13,349 bases of DNA from an uncultured Burkholderiales bacterium (GCA_903952885.1 CAJBHE010000268.1:1-13349), one strand, 5' to 3'. Shown: positions 1 to 7,663, counted from the stretch's first letter. The notes: a model not told the origin generated them from the sequence alone. Numbers and translations are program-made.

Positions 1-690
1 CGTGTGTTCCACAAAGACGCTTCCGTGCAAAACACAGACACCACCGTGCAAGGCTTTGATCAGCCCATGCATGTGGCTGGCATTGCCTTTGGCAGCGCTG
101 CACCTTTGCAATGGGGCACCAAAGAACAAGCCGCCGACTTCTATGACGTGAAAGCGGATGTCGAAGCTTTGCTGGCCCCCGCTGTGCCGCAGTTTGAAGC
201 GGCTGAGCACCCCGCCATGCACCCTGGCCGTTGTGCCAAGGTGTTGGTCAACGGCCAAGCCGTGGGTCATGTGGGCGAGTTGCATCCACGCTGGCGTCAA
301 AGCTGGGACTTGGCTCAAGCCCCAGTGATGTTTGAACTCTCACTCGATGCCGTGTTGCATCGTGATGTGCCAAAGTCCACCGGCGTAGCCAAGTTCCCCA
401 ATGTGGAACGCGACATCGCCGTCATCGTCAAAGACAGCGTCACACACGCGCAATTGATGGCTGGTGTGCATGCCGCCAAAACGCAAGGCTTGTTGCGCAG
501 CGCCGTGTTGTTTGATGTGTATCGCCCCAAAGCCGAAAGCACGGCCATGGCCATGGACGAAAAGAGCTTGGCTTTTCGCCTAACGCTCAACAGCGACGAA
601 GCCACCTTGAACGAAGCACAAATTGAGGGCGCAGTGCAAGCTGTGCTGGCTGAATTGGCCGCCCAAGTGTCTGCGCGTTTACGCGCTTGA
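1..690 (+). CDS. pheT: Phenylalanine--tRNA ligase beta subunit, C-terminal part (5' truncated by window edge)
   Basis: This is the last 229 codons of the beta chain of the cytoplasmic alpha2beta2 enzyme that charges tRNA-Phe. The frame is open from base 1, so the gene starts outside the window. The first half carries the end of the catalytic-like core, with the typical Gly-x-x-x-x-x-x-x-x-x-Trp-Gly stretch followed by a 'FYDVKADVEALL' segment. The last ~95 residues form the FDX-ACB anticodon-recognition domain, beginning near 'FPNVERDIAVIV' and ending with the 'FRLTLNSDEATLNEAQI' signature. The product ends normally at TGA. ihfA follows after 26 bases, the classic pheST-ihfA operon order of proteobacteria. 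Family assignment is very secure; only the N-terminal part is unseen. Confidence 0.97.
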   Translation, partial: RVFHKDASVQNTDTTVQGFDQPMHVAGIAFGSAAPLQWGTKEQAADFYDVKADVEALLAPAVPQFEAAEHPAMHPGRCAKVLVNGQAVGHVGELHPRWRQSWDLAQAPVMFELSLDAVLHRDVPKSTGVAKFPNVERDIAVIVKDSVTHAQLMAGVHAAKTQGLLRSAVLFDVYRPKAESTAMAMDEKSLAFRLTLNSDEATLNEAQIEGAVQAVLAELAAQVSARLRA

Positions 691-716
691 TCTATTCACA
701 ATAAAAAGAGAACCGT

Positions 717-1052
717 ATGGAACTTTCTTTTGAGAGCCTAGAAACGCCAGCTTTGACGAAAGCGCAGCTGGCTGATTTGTTGTTTGAGCAAATCGGTTTG
801 AACAAACGTGAATCGAAGGACATGATTGATGCCTTCTTCGACCTCATCGCGCAAAGTTTGGTCAACGGCACGGATGTGAAGATTTCAAGCTTCGGCAATT
901 TTCAAATTCGCACCAAAGCCCCACGGCCGGGTCGCAATCCGCGCACTGGCGAATCAATTCCCATCGAGGCACGACGCGCGGTGACTTTCCATGCAAGTCA
1001 CAAACTCAAAGAGCAAATTCAGGGCGACAGTAATCCCAAAGTTGACAACTAA
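717..1052 (+). CDS. ihfA: Integration host factor subunit alpha
   Basis: This 111-residue protein is the alpha chain of IHF, the nucleoid heterodimer that binds specific sites and bends DNA sharply for recombination, replication and sigma-54 transcription. It shows the HU/IHF fold: helices at about residues 13-50, then 'SSFGNF' (57-62) and the DNA-arm motif 'PGRNPRTGE' (71-79). Pro75 in that arm is the residue that intercalates in E. coli IHF. The 'ALTKAQLADLLFEQIG' start and the position behind pheT favour alpha over beta or HU. ATG 717 is preceded by a purine-rich AAAAGAG ribosome site. It lies 26 bases behind pheT and is followed directly by a strong terminator, so it is probably the last gene of the pheST operon. 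It is slightly longer at the N-terminus than the E. coli protein (99 residues). Confidence 0.96.
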   Translation: MELSFESLETPALTKAQLADLLFEQIGLNKRESKDMIDAFFDLIAQSLVNGTDVKISSFGNFQIRTKAPRPGRNPRTGESIPIEARRAVTFHASHKLKEQIQGDSNPKVDN

Positions 1053-1058
1053 TTGAAT

Positions 1059-1085
1059 AAGAGGCCCTCCCGGCCTCTTTTTTTT
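1059..1085 (+). terminator. Rho-independent terminator of the pheT-ihfA unit
   Basis: An 8-bp perfect stem (AAGAGGCC at 1059-1066 with GGCCTCTT at 1072-1079) closes a 5-base loop and runs into eight T residues (1078-1085). It starts 6 bases after the ihfA stop codon. It should end the phe operon and separate it from the merR-type gene. Confidence 0.93.
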
Positions 1086-1164
1086 GATAAAACTGTCAGG
1101 GGATGTGATTCCGCGCGGTTCTTCGTGTAACCTCTGCGGTCCCGTTCACAAGCTACTGATTTTC

Positions 1165-1629
1165 ATGGAGAAATCCATCCTTCCATCCATTCCAGCCAAG
1201 CGCTACTTCACCATTGGTGAGGTGAGCGAGTTGTGCGGCGTTAAGCCGCACGTGCTGCGCTATTGGGAGCAGGAATTCACGCAGCTTCGTCCTATGAAGC
1301 GTCGCGGCAATCGCCGCTATTACCAGCGCCATGAAGTGCTGATGATTCGACGCATCCGCGATCTCTTGTATGACCAAGGTTTCACGATCACTGGCGCGCG
1401 CAACAAATTGCAAGAGCTGGTGCATTTAGACCGCGAAGCTAGGCGTGCGGGCGGTGAATTGAGTGATGCCGATTTCATCGACGATGATGAATTGCCTCAC
1501 GACTTGGATGATGCGCCTATAACCCACACCTCATTGCCGCCGCTTGCCTTGTCCAGTAACGATGAAGCCTTGCAAACGCTGCGCAAAGAACTCTCGCAAA
1601 TTCGCGAGTTGCTCTCTGAGCTTCACTGA
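1165..1629 (+). CDS. MerR-family transcriptional regulator (small, no recognised effector domain)
   Basis: This is a 154-residue DNA-binding protein. Residues ~13-85 are a MerR winged helix-turn-helix: 'YFTIGEVSELCGV' followed by 'LRYWEQEF', the 'RRGNRRYY' wing and 'IRRIRDLLYDQGFTITGARNKL'. The remainder is an acidic linker (a DADFIDDDE stretch) and a short heptad-like helix near the C-terminus (EALQTLRKELSQIRELLSEL), which could mediate dimerisation. No cysteine metal-binding loop or drug-binding domain is visible, so the effector is unknown. I chose ATG 1165; an in-frame TTG at 1084 lies inside the ihfA terminator and would add 27 atypical residues. This regulator between ihfA and tRNA-Pro is a common arrangement in Burkholderiales; its targets are unknown to me. 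Confidence 0.88.
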   Translation: MEKSILPSIPAKRYFTIGEVSELCGVKPHVLRYWEQEFTQLRPMKRRGNRRYYQRHEVLMIRRIRDLLYDQGFTITGARNKLQELVHLDREARRAGGELSDADFIDDDELPHDLDDAPITHTSLPPLALSSNDEALQTLRKELSQIRELLSELH

Positions 1630-1637
1630 GTAAGCGT

Positions 1638-1643
1638 TATAAT
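1638..1643 (+). promoter_or_regulatory. -10 box of the tRNA-Pro promoter
   Basis: A perfect TATAAT lies 11 bases before the mature tRNA 5' end and 8 bases after the merR-type stop codon. No good -35 hexamer is found at 16-18 bases upstream (the sequence there is TCTGAG-like), so promoter strength is uncertain. Confidence 0.6.
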
Positions 1644-1654
1644 GAAACCTGATT

Positions 1655-1731
1655 CGGTGTGTGGCGCAGCCTGGTAGCGCACTTGCATGGGGTGCAAGGG
1701 GTCGAAGGTTCGAATCCTTTCACACCGACCA
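1655..1731 (+). tRNA. tRNA-Pro (anticodon GGG)
   Basis: The 77-base sequence folds as a complete cloverleaf. Acceptor arms CGGTGTG (1655-1661) and CACACCG (1721-1727) pair fully. The D arm contains AGCCTGGTA. The anticodon stem CTTGC/GCAAG holds the loop ATGGGGT with anticodon GGG at 1689-1691. The T loop is TTCGAAT. The CCA end is encoded at 1729-1731. It reads proline codons CCC and CCU and closely resembles the proteobacterial tRNA-Pro(GGG). It appears to be transcribed alone, with its own -10 box and terminator. Confidence 0.97.
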
Positions 1732-1740
1732 AAATGACCA

Positions 1741-1780
1741 AGGGTGGGTAACGAAAGTTACCAACCCTATTTTTTTTTTT
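1741..1780 (+). terminator. Rho-independent terminator of tRNA-Pro
   Basis: Two 12-base arms (1741-1752 and 1757-1768) pair with one G-A mismatch around a GAAA tetraloop, followed by A and an 11-T run (1770-1780). It begins 9 bases after the tRNA CCA. On the minus strand no T-run follows the stem, so it should not efficiently stop the NUDIX unit coming the other way. Confidence 0.92.
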
Positions 1781-1796
1781 GCGTGTTTGAAGTACT

Positions 1797-2345
1797 TTAA
1801 ACAATGTCGACTTGGTGCAACTCAAACTTTCCACGTTTTGCATCTGCAAAGTAGTGCTGCAGAGTTTCTTTGACCGTGCGAAACGCGATTTCGTCCCAGG
1901 GAATTTCATGCTCGGCAAACAAACGCGCTTCTTGCGTTTCATGGCCGGGGTCAAATTTGTCGCTGGTCAGTTGAGCACGGTAGAAAAAATGCACTTGCCC
2001 GACGCGAGTGACGTTCATCAATGCGAACAGCTCTAGCATTTCAAACTGCGCACCCGCTTCTTCAACGGTTTCACGTGCTGCACCTTCAGCCACAGTTTCG
2101 TTAAGTTCCAAGAAGCCCGCTGGAAGTGTCCACTTGCCCAAGCGCGGCTCGATGTTGCGTTTGCACAGGAGCACTTGGTTGCCCCACACTGCCACCGTGC
2201 CCACCACGTTGAGAGGGTTTTCGTAGTGGATGGTTTGACAGGCGTTGCACACCGCACGCTCACGCGTGTCGCCATCGTCGGGCAAGCGATAGGTCACCGC
2301 GCTGCCGCATGACTTGCAATGTTGGATGAGCGGGCGGTGCAGCAT
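1797..2345 (-). CDS. NUDIX hydrolase with N-terminal zinc ribbon
   Basis: This 182-residue protein probably hydrolyses a nucleoside-diphosphate-linked substrate (X) with Mg2+ or Mn2+. An N-terminal zinc ribbon is formed by Cys10-x2-Cys13 and Cys33-x2-Cys36. The NUDIX box GX5EX7REUXEEXGU is complete at residues 77-99 (Gly77, Glu83, Arg91-Glu92, Glu95-Glu96, Gly98). The zinc ribbon recalls NADH pyrophosphatase NudC, but the NudC-specific SQPWPFPxS motif is absent and the protein is shorter, so substrate is open (ADP-ribose-like is a guess). ATG at 2345 lies 5 bases after the stop of the ABM-domain gene, with no clear Shine-Dalgarno sequence, suggesting translational coupling in a two-gene unit. 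Confidence 0.9.
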   Translation of the reverse strand: MLHRPLIQHCKSCGSAVTYRLPDDGDTRERAVCNACQTIHYENPLNVVGTVAVWGNQVLLCKRNIEPRLGKWTLPAGFLELNETVAEGAARETVEEAGAQFEMLELFALMNVTRVGQVHFFYRAQLTSDKFDPGHETQEARLFAEHEIPWDEIAFRTVKETLQHYFADAKRGKFELHQVDIV

Positions 2346-2350
2346 GAGTA

Positions 2351-2656
2351 TTAGCCGTGTGATTTGCTCACGAGCTCAAAGTGCTCCACCATAGGTGGCT
2401 GAGCGAAGAAGGGGCCAACAATGGCACGCCACTCGGTGAAGGCCGGCGACTCGCGGAAGTCCACCGTGTGGTTTTCCAGGGTGGTCCAGAAAATTTGCAG
2501 CACATAGCGCTCGGGTGACTCAACGCCTCGGTTGATTTTGTAGCCTTCAAAACCTTTGGCGTGGGCGATGACGGTGTCCACACCACGTTGGATGGCTTCG
2601 TCAAAAGCAGCTTGTTGACCTGGGTGAATGCGGATATCAGCAAGTTCGAGAATCAT
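2351..2656 (-). CDS. ABM-domain protein (putative antibiotic biosynthesis monooxygenase family)
   Basis: This is a 101-residue single-domain protein of the dimeric ferredoxin-like ABM fold. It begins with 'MILELADIRIHPGQQAAFDEA', contains the mid-domain 'GFEGYKINRGVESPERYVLQI' stretch and ends in 'FFAQPPMVEHFELV'. The family includes quinone-forming monooxygenases and haem-degrading enzymes, but most members like this one are uncharacterised, so a stress or small-molecule oxidation role is only a family-level guess. An upstream in-frame start (2749) exists, but the added 31 residues look non-conserved and would overlap the divergent pgeF, so the ATG at 2656 is preferred although it has no clear ribosome site. 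It is the first gene of a minus-strand pair with the NUDIX gene, 5 bases apart. Confidence 0.83.
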   Translation of the reverse strand: MILELADIRIHPGQQAAFDEAIQRGVDTVIAHAKGFEGYKINRGVESPERYVLQIFWTTLENHTVDFRESPAFTEWRAIVGPFFAQPPMVEHFELVSKSHG

Positions 2657-2743
2657 GAGGGTTGTGTGATGAGTTGAAACTGTCTCCAAGTCTACCGTTA
2701 CCGAGCTCATTCCAAGCGCGTGTTCGGGATATCCTTCATCCCT

Positions 2744-3556
2744 ATGCAAAGCCCAATTGACACTGCAGCTTCTTCATTGCCTAAGCCCTTGCTTTGGCCC
2801 ATGGATTGGGCGCTGCCAGCAGGGGTGCATGCGGTGTGCACCACGCGTGTGGGGGGCATGTCCAAGGCGCCGTTTGATCACTTCAACCTTGGCGACCATG
2901 TGGGTGACGATTCGCACGCCGTGACCTCCAACCGAGCCTTGCTGCAAGCACAGCTAGGCGGTGCGAGGGCTGTGTTTTTAAGGCAGGTGCATGGTGTGGA
3001 TGTGGTTCAGCTCATTGCAGCCACGCCCCATGCCACGCTGGCAGATGCATGCATTACCCAAGAGGCACACTTGGCGTGCACCATCATGGTGGCCGATTGC
3101 TTGCCACTGTTGTTCACCGATGATGCGGGGCAGGTAGTTGCAGCTGCACATGCGGGTTGGCGTGGCCTGGCGGCTGGGGTGATTGAGCAAACCGTTCAGA
3201 CGCTTTGCCGCCAAGCGGGTGTGGGTGGCACGCAAGTGCGGGTCTGGTTAGGTCCATGCATTGGGCCAAATGCGTTTGAGGTGGGAGACGATGTGCATTT
3301 GGCTTTCACTTCAGGGGCAGCCGCAGAGTCTGTGCAAGCCCAGCGATGTTTCAAACCTCACCCTGTACAGGCAGGCAAATGGCTGGCAGACTTGGCGGGC
3401 TTGGCACGCCTGCGTCTAGCGGCCTTGGGCGTCACCTCGGTAGCTGGCAACAACAGCACACCCGACTGGTGCACCGTGCAACAAAGCTCACGGCTCTTTT
3501 CGTACAGGCGTGACGGTGTCACTGGAAGATTCGCTGTGTGTATTTGGCGCAACTGA
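2744..3556 (+). CDS. pgeF: PgeF / YfiH (LACC1-like) family protein, peptidoglycan editing factor
   Basis: This 270-residue member of the CNF1/YfiH/LACC1 family was long called polyphenol oxidase. In E. coli PgeF corrects misincorporated L-Ser in peptidoglycan peptides, and relatives act on purine nucleosides. The catalytic zinc ligands are His83 (in 'RQVHGVDV'), Cys119 ('MVADCLPLLF') and His136 ('AAHAGWRGLAAG'). Their spacing, 36 and 17 residues, equals that of E. coli His71/Cys107/His124. Also present are 'WLGPCIGPNAFEVG' and the C-terminal 'FSYRRDGVTGR' signature. ATG 2744 is chosen; a GTG at 2720 would add eight residues. The ribosome site is weak. The last 69 bases overlap antisense with the small membrane-protein gene. 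In many Burkholderiales this gene precedes phaC, as here. Confidence 0.92.
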   Translation: MQSPIDTAASSLPKPLLWPMDWALPAGVHAVCTTRVGGMSKAPFDHFNLGDHVGDDSHAVTSNRALLQAQLGGARAVFLRQVHGVDVVQLIAATPHATLADACITQEAHLACTIMVADCLPLLFTDDAGQVVAAAHAGWRGLAAGVIEQTVQTLCRQAGVGGTQVRVWLGPCIGPNAFEVGDDVHLAFTSGAAAESVQAQRCFKPHPVQAGKWLADLAGLARLRLAALGVTSVAGNNSTPDWCTVQQSSRLFSYRRDGVTGRFAVCIWRN

Positions 3557-3805
3557 GTTAACGTCGTTCTCTTGGGTAAGCTGAACATTGGCGTCAAGGT
3601 TTGCCCCTCGTTCAGCCGCCTCTTTGGCCTTGATGGCACGTCGTCTCGCAGGCGAACCCATGATGTAGCCCACCACGCTCATGGGTAACACGCCGTACAG
3701 CAGAAAAGTAAAGGCCGCGCCAAGCAAAGAGCCCACGGGGCTTGTGGCTTCGGCGATGGCCATCATCAAAGCCACGTAAATCCAAGCGATCAGGACCAAA
3801 TACAT
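3488..3805 (-). CDS. Small conserved two-helix membrane protein, function unknown
   Basis: This is a 105-residue protein. Two hydrophobic segments are visible, residues ~3-20 ('VLIAWIYVALMMAIAEA') and ~25-49, followed by a positively charged 'SPARRRAIKAKEAAERG' stretch and a polar, probably disordered tail. The positive stretch after the second helix suggests a helical hairpin with the tail in the cytoplasm. I recall related proteins of unknown function in Comamonadaceae with a conserved membrane part and variable tails; this is from memory. The ATG at 3805 is divergent from phaC (105 bases between starts). The final 22 codons overlap the 3' end of pgeF on the other strand, a tail-to-tail arrangement. 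No function can be assigned. Confidence 0.75.
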   Translation of the reverse strand: MYLVLIAWIYVALMMAIAEATSPVGSLLGAAFTFLLYGVLPMSVVGYIMGSPARRRAIKAKEAAERGANLDANVQLTQENDVNSVAPNTHSESSSDTVTPVRKEP

Positions 3806-3910
3806 CTAGGGGTTTTCTCTTGTGTTTGATTTTTGTCAGAAGTTAGAGGGGAATTCACTGACATACTGGTGACAGGTCAAAAGACAACAGCGACTGTATA
3901 GGAGTTAGTA
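3806..3910. promoter_or_regulatory. Divergent intergenic region upstream of phaC
   Basis: This 105-base gap must hold the phaC promoter, but I find no convincing sigma-70 pair. TTGATT (3826-3831) and TTGTCA (3833-3838) could be -35 elements, yet no good -10 sits 16-18 bases downstream. A small inverted repeat TGAC-AG-GTCA (3870-3879) is the only symmetric element and could be an operator. AGGAG (3900-3904) is the phaC ribosome site, 6 bases before the ATG. Confidence 0.4.
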
Positions 3911-5584
3911 ATGGATCAGAATGCGGCCCTCAAGAGCCTAGGGGATAGCTGGCTGAAAGCCATGGCCTCATTTCAAACAATGGGAGCCGCAGACGCAAAA
4001 GCACCTGCTCTGAGCTTTTCTCTCGACAAACTCGAAGCCCTGCAAAAGCAATACTTCGAAGAAGCCACCGCGCTGTGGAACCAAAGCCTGCAAGGCAAGC
4101 CTGAGGTCAAAGACCGCCGTTTCAAAGGGGAGGCATGGGCGAACAACCCCATGGCCGCGTTCACCGCCGCTGCTTACTTACTCAACACCCGCACCATGAT
4201 GGAGCTCACCGACGCCGCCGAGACCGACCCCAAAACCAAAGCCCGCATTCAATTTGCCGTCGAGCAATGGGCTGCTGCGGCTGCCCCCAGTAACTATTTG
4301 GCACTCAACGCTGAAGCGCAGCAAAAAGCGATTGACACCAAGGGCGAGAGCATCTCCAAGGGCATCCAAAACCTGTTGCACGACTTGCAGCAAGGCCATG
4401 TGTCGATGACCGACGAGCGCTTGTTTGAGGTGGGCAAAAACGTGGCCACTACTGAAGGCAAAGTGGTGTTTGAAAATGAGTTCTTCCAATTGCTCGAATA
4501 CAAACCACTCACGGCCAAGGTGTACGAGCGCCCATTCTTGTTTGTGCCGCCTTGCATCAACAAGTTTTATATCTTGGACTTGCAACCCGAAAACTCACTC
4601 ATCCGTTATGCCGTGGCCCAAGGTCATCGCACGTTTGTGGTGAGCTGGCGTAACCCGGATGAGAGCCTGCGCAACACCACTTGGGACAACTACGTGGAAG
4701 ACGTGGTTATCCAAGCCATCCAAGTGGTGCAAGACATTGGTGGCGTTCCACAAATCAATGCCTTGGGTTTTTGTGTGGGCGGCACCATCCTGTCCAACGC
4801 CTTGGCGGTGTTGGCTGCGCGAGGTGAAAAGCCAGTGGCCAGCGCCACCTTGCTGACCACATTGATCGATTTCTCTGACTCGGGTGTGCTGGATGTATTC
4901 ATTGACGAAGCCTTTGTCAAGTACCGCGAAGGCCAGTTTGCAGATGGCGGGCTGATGAAGGGCAAAGACATGGCGTCGACCTTCAGCTTTTTGCGTCCCA
5001 ATGATTTGGTGTGGAACTACGTGGTGGGCAACTACCTCAAAGGCGAAACACCGCCACCGTTTGACTTGCTTTACTGGAACAGCGATTCCACCAACTTGCC
5101 CGGCCCCATGTATGCCTGGTACTTGCGCAACACCTACTTGGAGAACAACCTTATCAAGCCAGGCAAAGCCAAGGTGTGCGGCGTCAAGATTGACCTGCGC
5201 AAAGTGGACATGCCGTTGTACATCTATGGCTCACGTGAAGACCACATCGTGCCCATCGGCGGCGCCTACGCCAGCACGCAAGTGTTCCCCGGTAAAAAGC
5301 GTTTTGTCATGGGGGCATCCGGTCATATTGCTGGCGTGATTAACCCGCCCTCAGCCAACAAGCGCTGCTACTGGACGGGCAGCGAGACCAGTTTCCCCAA
5401 AGATGCCGATCAATGGATGGGCAAAGCCAAAGAACACGCAGGCAGCTGGTGGACCGACTGGTCAGGATGGCTCAAAACACACGCAGGCAAACAAATTGCA
5501 GCGCCCAAGACGTATGGCCGAGGCAAGCACAAAGCAATCGAAGCGGCTCCTGGCCGCTACGTCAAAGAACGTTCAAGCAATTAA
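3911..5584 (+). CDS. phaC: Class I poly(3-hydroxyalkanoate) synthase
   Basis: This 557-residue enzyme polymerises (R)-3-hydroxyacyl-CoA, chiefly 3-hydroxybutyryl-CoA, into polyester granules and releases CoA. An N-terminal PhaC domain (~residues 60-230) precedes an alpha/beta-hydrolase fold. The lipase-like box is 'GFCVGGT', with nucleophile Cys288. The other triad members are Asp444 (in 'SREDHIVP') and His472 (in 'GASGHIAGVINPP'). The spacing resembles C. necator Cys319/Asp480/His508. 'NKFYILDLQPENSLIRYAV' and 'VVSWRNPDESL' are typical of class I. It is about 30 residues shorter than the C. necator enzyme, mainly at the N-terminus. AGGAG precedes ATG 3911. It is the first gene of phaCAB, and phaA follows after 28 bases. 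Confidence 0.97.
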   Translation: MDQNAALKSLGDSWLKAMASFQTMGAADAKAPALSFSLDKLEALQKQYFEEATALWNQSLQGKPEVKDRRFKGEAWANNPMAAFTAAAYLLNTRTMMELTDAAETDPKTKARIQFAVEQWAAAAAPSNYLALNAEAQQKAIDTKGESISKGIQNLLHDLQQGHVSMTDERLFEVGKNVATTEGKVVFENEFFQLLEYKPLTAKVYERPFLFVPPCINKFYILDLQPENSLIRYAVAQGHRTFVVSWRNPDESLRNTTWDNYVEDVVIQAIQVVQDIGGVPQINALGFCVGGTILSNALAVLAARGEKPVASATLLTTLIDFSDSGVLDVFIDEAFVKYREGQFADGGLMKGKDMASTFSFLRPNDLVWNYVVGNYLKGETPPPFDLLYWNSDSTNLPGPMYAWYLRNTYLENNLIKPGKAKVCGVKIDLRKVDMPLYIYGSREDHIVPIGGAYASTQVFPGKKRFVMGASGHIAGVINPPSANKRCYWTGSETSFPKDADQWMGKAKEHAGSWWTDWSGWLKTHAGKQIAAPKTYGRGKHKAIEAAPGRYVKERSSN

Positions 5585-5612
5585 CTTTTCAATTTTTCTT
5601 GGGAGAGACAAC

Positions 5613-6791
5613 ATGGAAGACATCGTCATCGTTTCAGCCGCACGCACCGCAGTGGGTAAGTTTGGGGGTTCACTCGCCAAAATTGCAGCCACTGAGCTGG
5701 GCTCCATCGTCATTCGCGAGGCTTTGGCGCGCGCCAAGGTCGATCCTTCTCTGGTGGGCGAAGTCATCATGGGTCAAGTGTTGGCAGCAGGTGTGGGCCA
5801 AAACCCTGCACGTCAAGCCTTGATGAAGTCAGGCGTTCCCCACGGTGTGCCTGCGCTCACCATCAACGCCGTGTGCGGCTCTGGTTTGAAGTCTGTCATG
5901 TTGGCTGCGCAAGCTATTGCTTATGGCGACAGCGACATCGTGGTGGCCGGTGGTCAAGAAAACATGAGCGCTTCGGGCCATGTGCTGTTGGGCTCGCGTG
6001 ATGGCCAACGCATGGGCAACTGGAACATGATTGACACCATGATCGTGGATGGCTTGTGGGACGTGTACAACCAGTACCACATGGGCATCACGGCTGAGAA
6101 CGTGGCCAAAGAATTCCACATCACACGCGACATGCAAGACGCTTTGGCTTTGGCCAGCCAACAAAAAGCCACTGCCGCACAAGACGCAGGCAAGTTTGCA
6201 GACGAAATCGTGACCGTCAACATTCCACAGCGCAAAGGCGACCCCATCGCCTTCAATGCCGACGAATACATCAACAAAAAAACCACCGCCGAAGCTTTGG
6301 CTGGCTTGCGTCCAGCGTTTGATAAAGCGGGCTCTGTAACGGCTGGCAACGCATCAGGCATCAACGACGGTGCGGCTGCTGTGGTGGTGATGTCAGCCAA
6401 GAAAGCCGCTGCCCTGGGCCTTACGCCACTGGCCCGCATCGCGGCATTTGGCACGAGTGGCTTGGATCCCAAAATCATGGGCATGGGCCCCGTGTCTGCA
6501 TCTCGTAAAGCTTTGGAGCGTGCGGGCTGGAAAGCCGCTGATGTGGACCTGTTTGAACTCAACGAAGCCTTTGCAGCACAAGCGTGTGCGGTCAACCAAC
6601 AGCTGGACATCGACCCAGCCAAGGTCAACGTTAACGGTGGCGCGATTGCCCTTGGTCACCCTATCGGCGCATCAGGCTGCCGCATTTTGGTGACCCTGTT
6701 GCATGAAATGCAGCGCACCAATGCTAAGAAGGGCCTGGCCGCGCTGTGTATCGGTGGCGGCATGGGCGTGTCGTTGGCACTTGAACGTTAA
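5613..6791 (+). CDS. phaA: Acetyl-CoA acetyltransferase (beta-ketothiolase) of the PHB pathway
   Basis: This 392-residue biosynthetic thiolase condenses two acetyl-CoA to acetoacetyl-CoA, the first step of polyhydroxybutyrate synthesis. The nucleophile is Cys88 ('NAVCGSG'), and the active site is completed by 'NEAFAAQ', His349 ('ALGHPIGASG') and Cys379 ('ALCIGGGMG'). These match Zoogloea ramigera thiolase Cys89/His348/Cys378 almost position for position, and length is standard. The frame is open far upstream into phaC, but ATG 5613 is the right start: it is preceded by GGGAGAG at 5601-5607 and gives the family-typical 'MEDIVIVSAARTAVGKFGG' N-terminus. It lies between phaC and phaB in the same direction. 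Confidence 0.95.
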   Translation: MEDIVIVSAARTAVGKFGGSLAKIAATELGSIVIREALARAKVDPSLVGEVIMGQVLAAGVGQNPARQALMKSGVPHGVPALTINAVCGSGLKSVMLAAQAIAYGDSDIVVAGGQENMSASGHVLLGSRDGQRMGNWNMIDTMIVDGLWDVYNQYHMGITAENVAKEFHITRDMQDALALASQQKATAAQDAGKFADEIVTVNIPQRKGDPIAFNADEYINKKTTAEALAGLRPAFDKAGSVTAGNASGINDGAAAVVVMSAKKAAALGLTPLARIAAFGTSGLDPKIMGMGPVSASRKALERAGWKAADVDLFELNEAFAAQACAVNQQLDIDPAKVNVNGGAIALGHPIGASGCRILVTLLHEMQRTNAKKGLAALCIGGGMGVSLALER

Positions 6792-6861
6792 TAAAAAGCG
6801 CTGATCAAGCGTTAATTCAGATTTCTTTCACCAAAAAAACTCATCCATCAGGAGACAAAAA

Positions 6862-7599
6862 ATGAGCCAAAAAGTAGCGTACGTCACAGGGGGGATGGGT
6901 GGCATTGGAACCGCCATTTGTCAACGCCTTCAAAAAGAAGGCTTCAAGGTCATCGCAGGCTGCGGCCCCACGCGTGACTTTGTGAAGTGGTTGGACGAGC
7001 AAAAAGCTTTGGGTTACACCTTTTATGCATCCGTCGGCAACGTCGGCGATTGGGACTCGACCGTGGAGGCTTTCACCAAAGCCAAAGCCGATCACGGACC
7101 CATCGACGTGTTGGTCAACAACGCTGGCATCACCAAGGACCGCATGTTCTTGAAGATGACCCGCGAGGACTGGAGCGCAGTGATGAGCACCAACCTCGAC
7201 TCCATGTTCAACGTGACCAAACAAGTCGTGCCCGACATGGTGGAGCGCGGCTGGGGCCGCATCATCAACATCTCATCGGTGAACGGTGAAAAAGGCCAAG
7301 CGGGTCAAACCAACTACTCGGCTGCTAAGGCGGGTATGCATGGTTTCTCCATGGCTTTGGCCCAAGAGCTGGCCACCAAAGGCGTGACGGTTAATACCGT
7401 GTCACCTGGCTACATCGGCACAGACATGGTCAACGCCATTCGTCCTGATGTGCTGGAAAAGATCGTGGCCACAGTACCCGTCAAGCGTTTGGGTAAGCCT
7501 AGCGAAATCGCCTCCATCATTGCGTGGATGGCCAGTGAAGATGGTGGTTACACCACAGGCGCTGACTTTGCTGTCAACGGTGGCTTGCACATGGGTTAA
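6862..7599 (+). CDS. phaB: Acetoacetyl-CoA reductase
   Basis: This 245-residue short-chain dehydrogenase reduces acetoacetyl-CoA to (R)-3-hydroxybutyryl-CoA, normally with NADPH, supplying monomer for PhaC. It has the 'TGGMGGIG' nucleotide loop (residues 9-16), 'NNAGIT', and the catalytic Ser139, Tyr152 and Lys156 (YxxxK) of SDR enzymes. 'GCGPTRDFVKWL' and the C-terminal 'TGADFAVNGGLHMG' are characteristic of PhaB and separate it from FabG. AGGAGA (6850-6855) lies 6 bases before ATG 6862. The 70-base gap after phaA has no terminator, so it is read as part of phaCAB. A terminator follows, and no phaR gene is found next to it, unlike in C. necator. Confidence 0.96.
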   Translation: MSQKVAYVTGGMGGIGTAICQRLQKEGFKVIAGCGPTRDFVKWLDEQKALGYTFYASVGNVGDWDSTVEAFTKAKADHGPIDVLVNNAGITKDRMFLKMTREDWSAVMSTNLDSMFNVTKQVVPDMVERGWGRIINISSVNGEKGQAGQTNYSAAKAGMHGFSMALAQELATKGVTVNTVSPGYIGTDMVNAIRPDVLEKIVATVPVKRLGKPSEIASIIAWMASEDGGYTTGADFAVNGGLHMG

Positions 7600-7633
7600 T
7601 GCATCACGCCTCTGGCGTTGTGTTTGAATCCAC

Positions 7634-7663
7634 AAAGGCCGCAGATTCATCTGCGGCCTTTTT
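7634..7663 (+). terminator. Rho-independent terminator of phaCAB
   Basis: A perfect 12-bp stem (7634-7645 with 7650-7661, core GGCCGCAGA/TCTGCGGCC) closes a TTCA loop and ends in five T residues (7659-7663). It starts 35 bases after the phaB stop codon and separates the PHB cluster from the methyltransferase operon. Confidence 0.92.

Noticed and set aside
1084..1164. N-terminal extension of the MerR-type protein from TTG 1084
   Set aside because: The start lies in the T-run of the ihfA terminator, has no ribosome site and adds residues unlike the MerR family; ATG 1165 gives the expected N-terminus.
5403..5612. Upstream extension of phaA overlapping the end of phaC
   Set aside because: The open frame is a shadow of phaC; GGGAGAG and the family N-terminus place the start at ATG 5613.
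5954..6628. Minus-strand open frame of 224 codons opposite phaA
   Set aside because: It is composed of Ala/Ser-rich shadow sequence of the thiolase gene, with no ribosome site or family motif.
6786..6820. Hairpin between phaA and phaB as an internal terminator
   Set aside because: Only a short imperfect symmetry around TGATCA and a repeated CGTTAAT are present, with no proper stem plus T-run.
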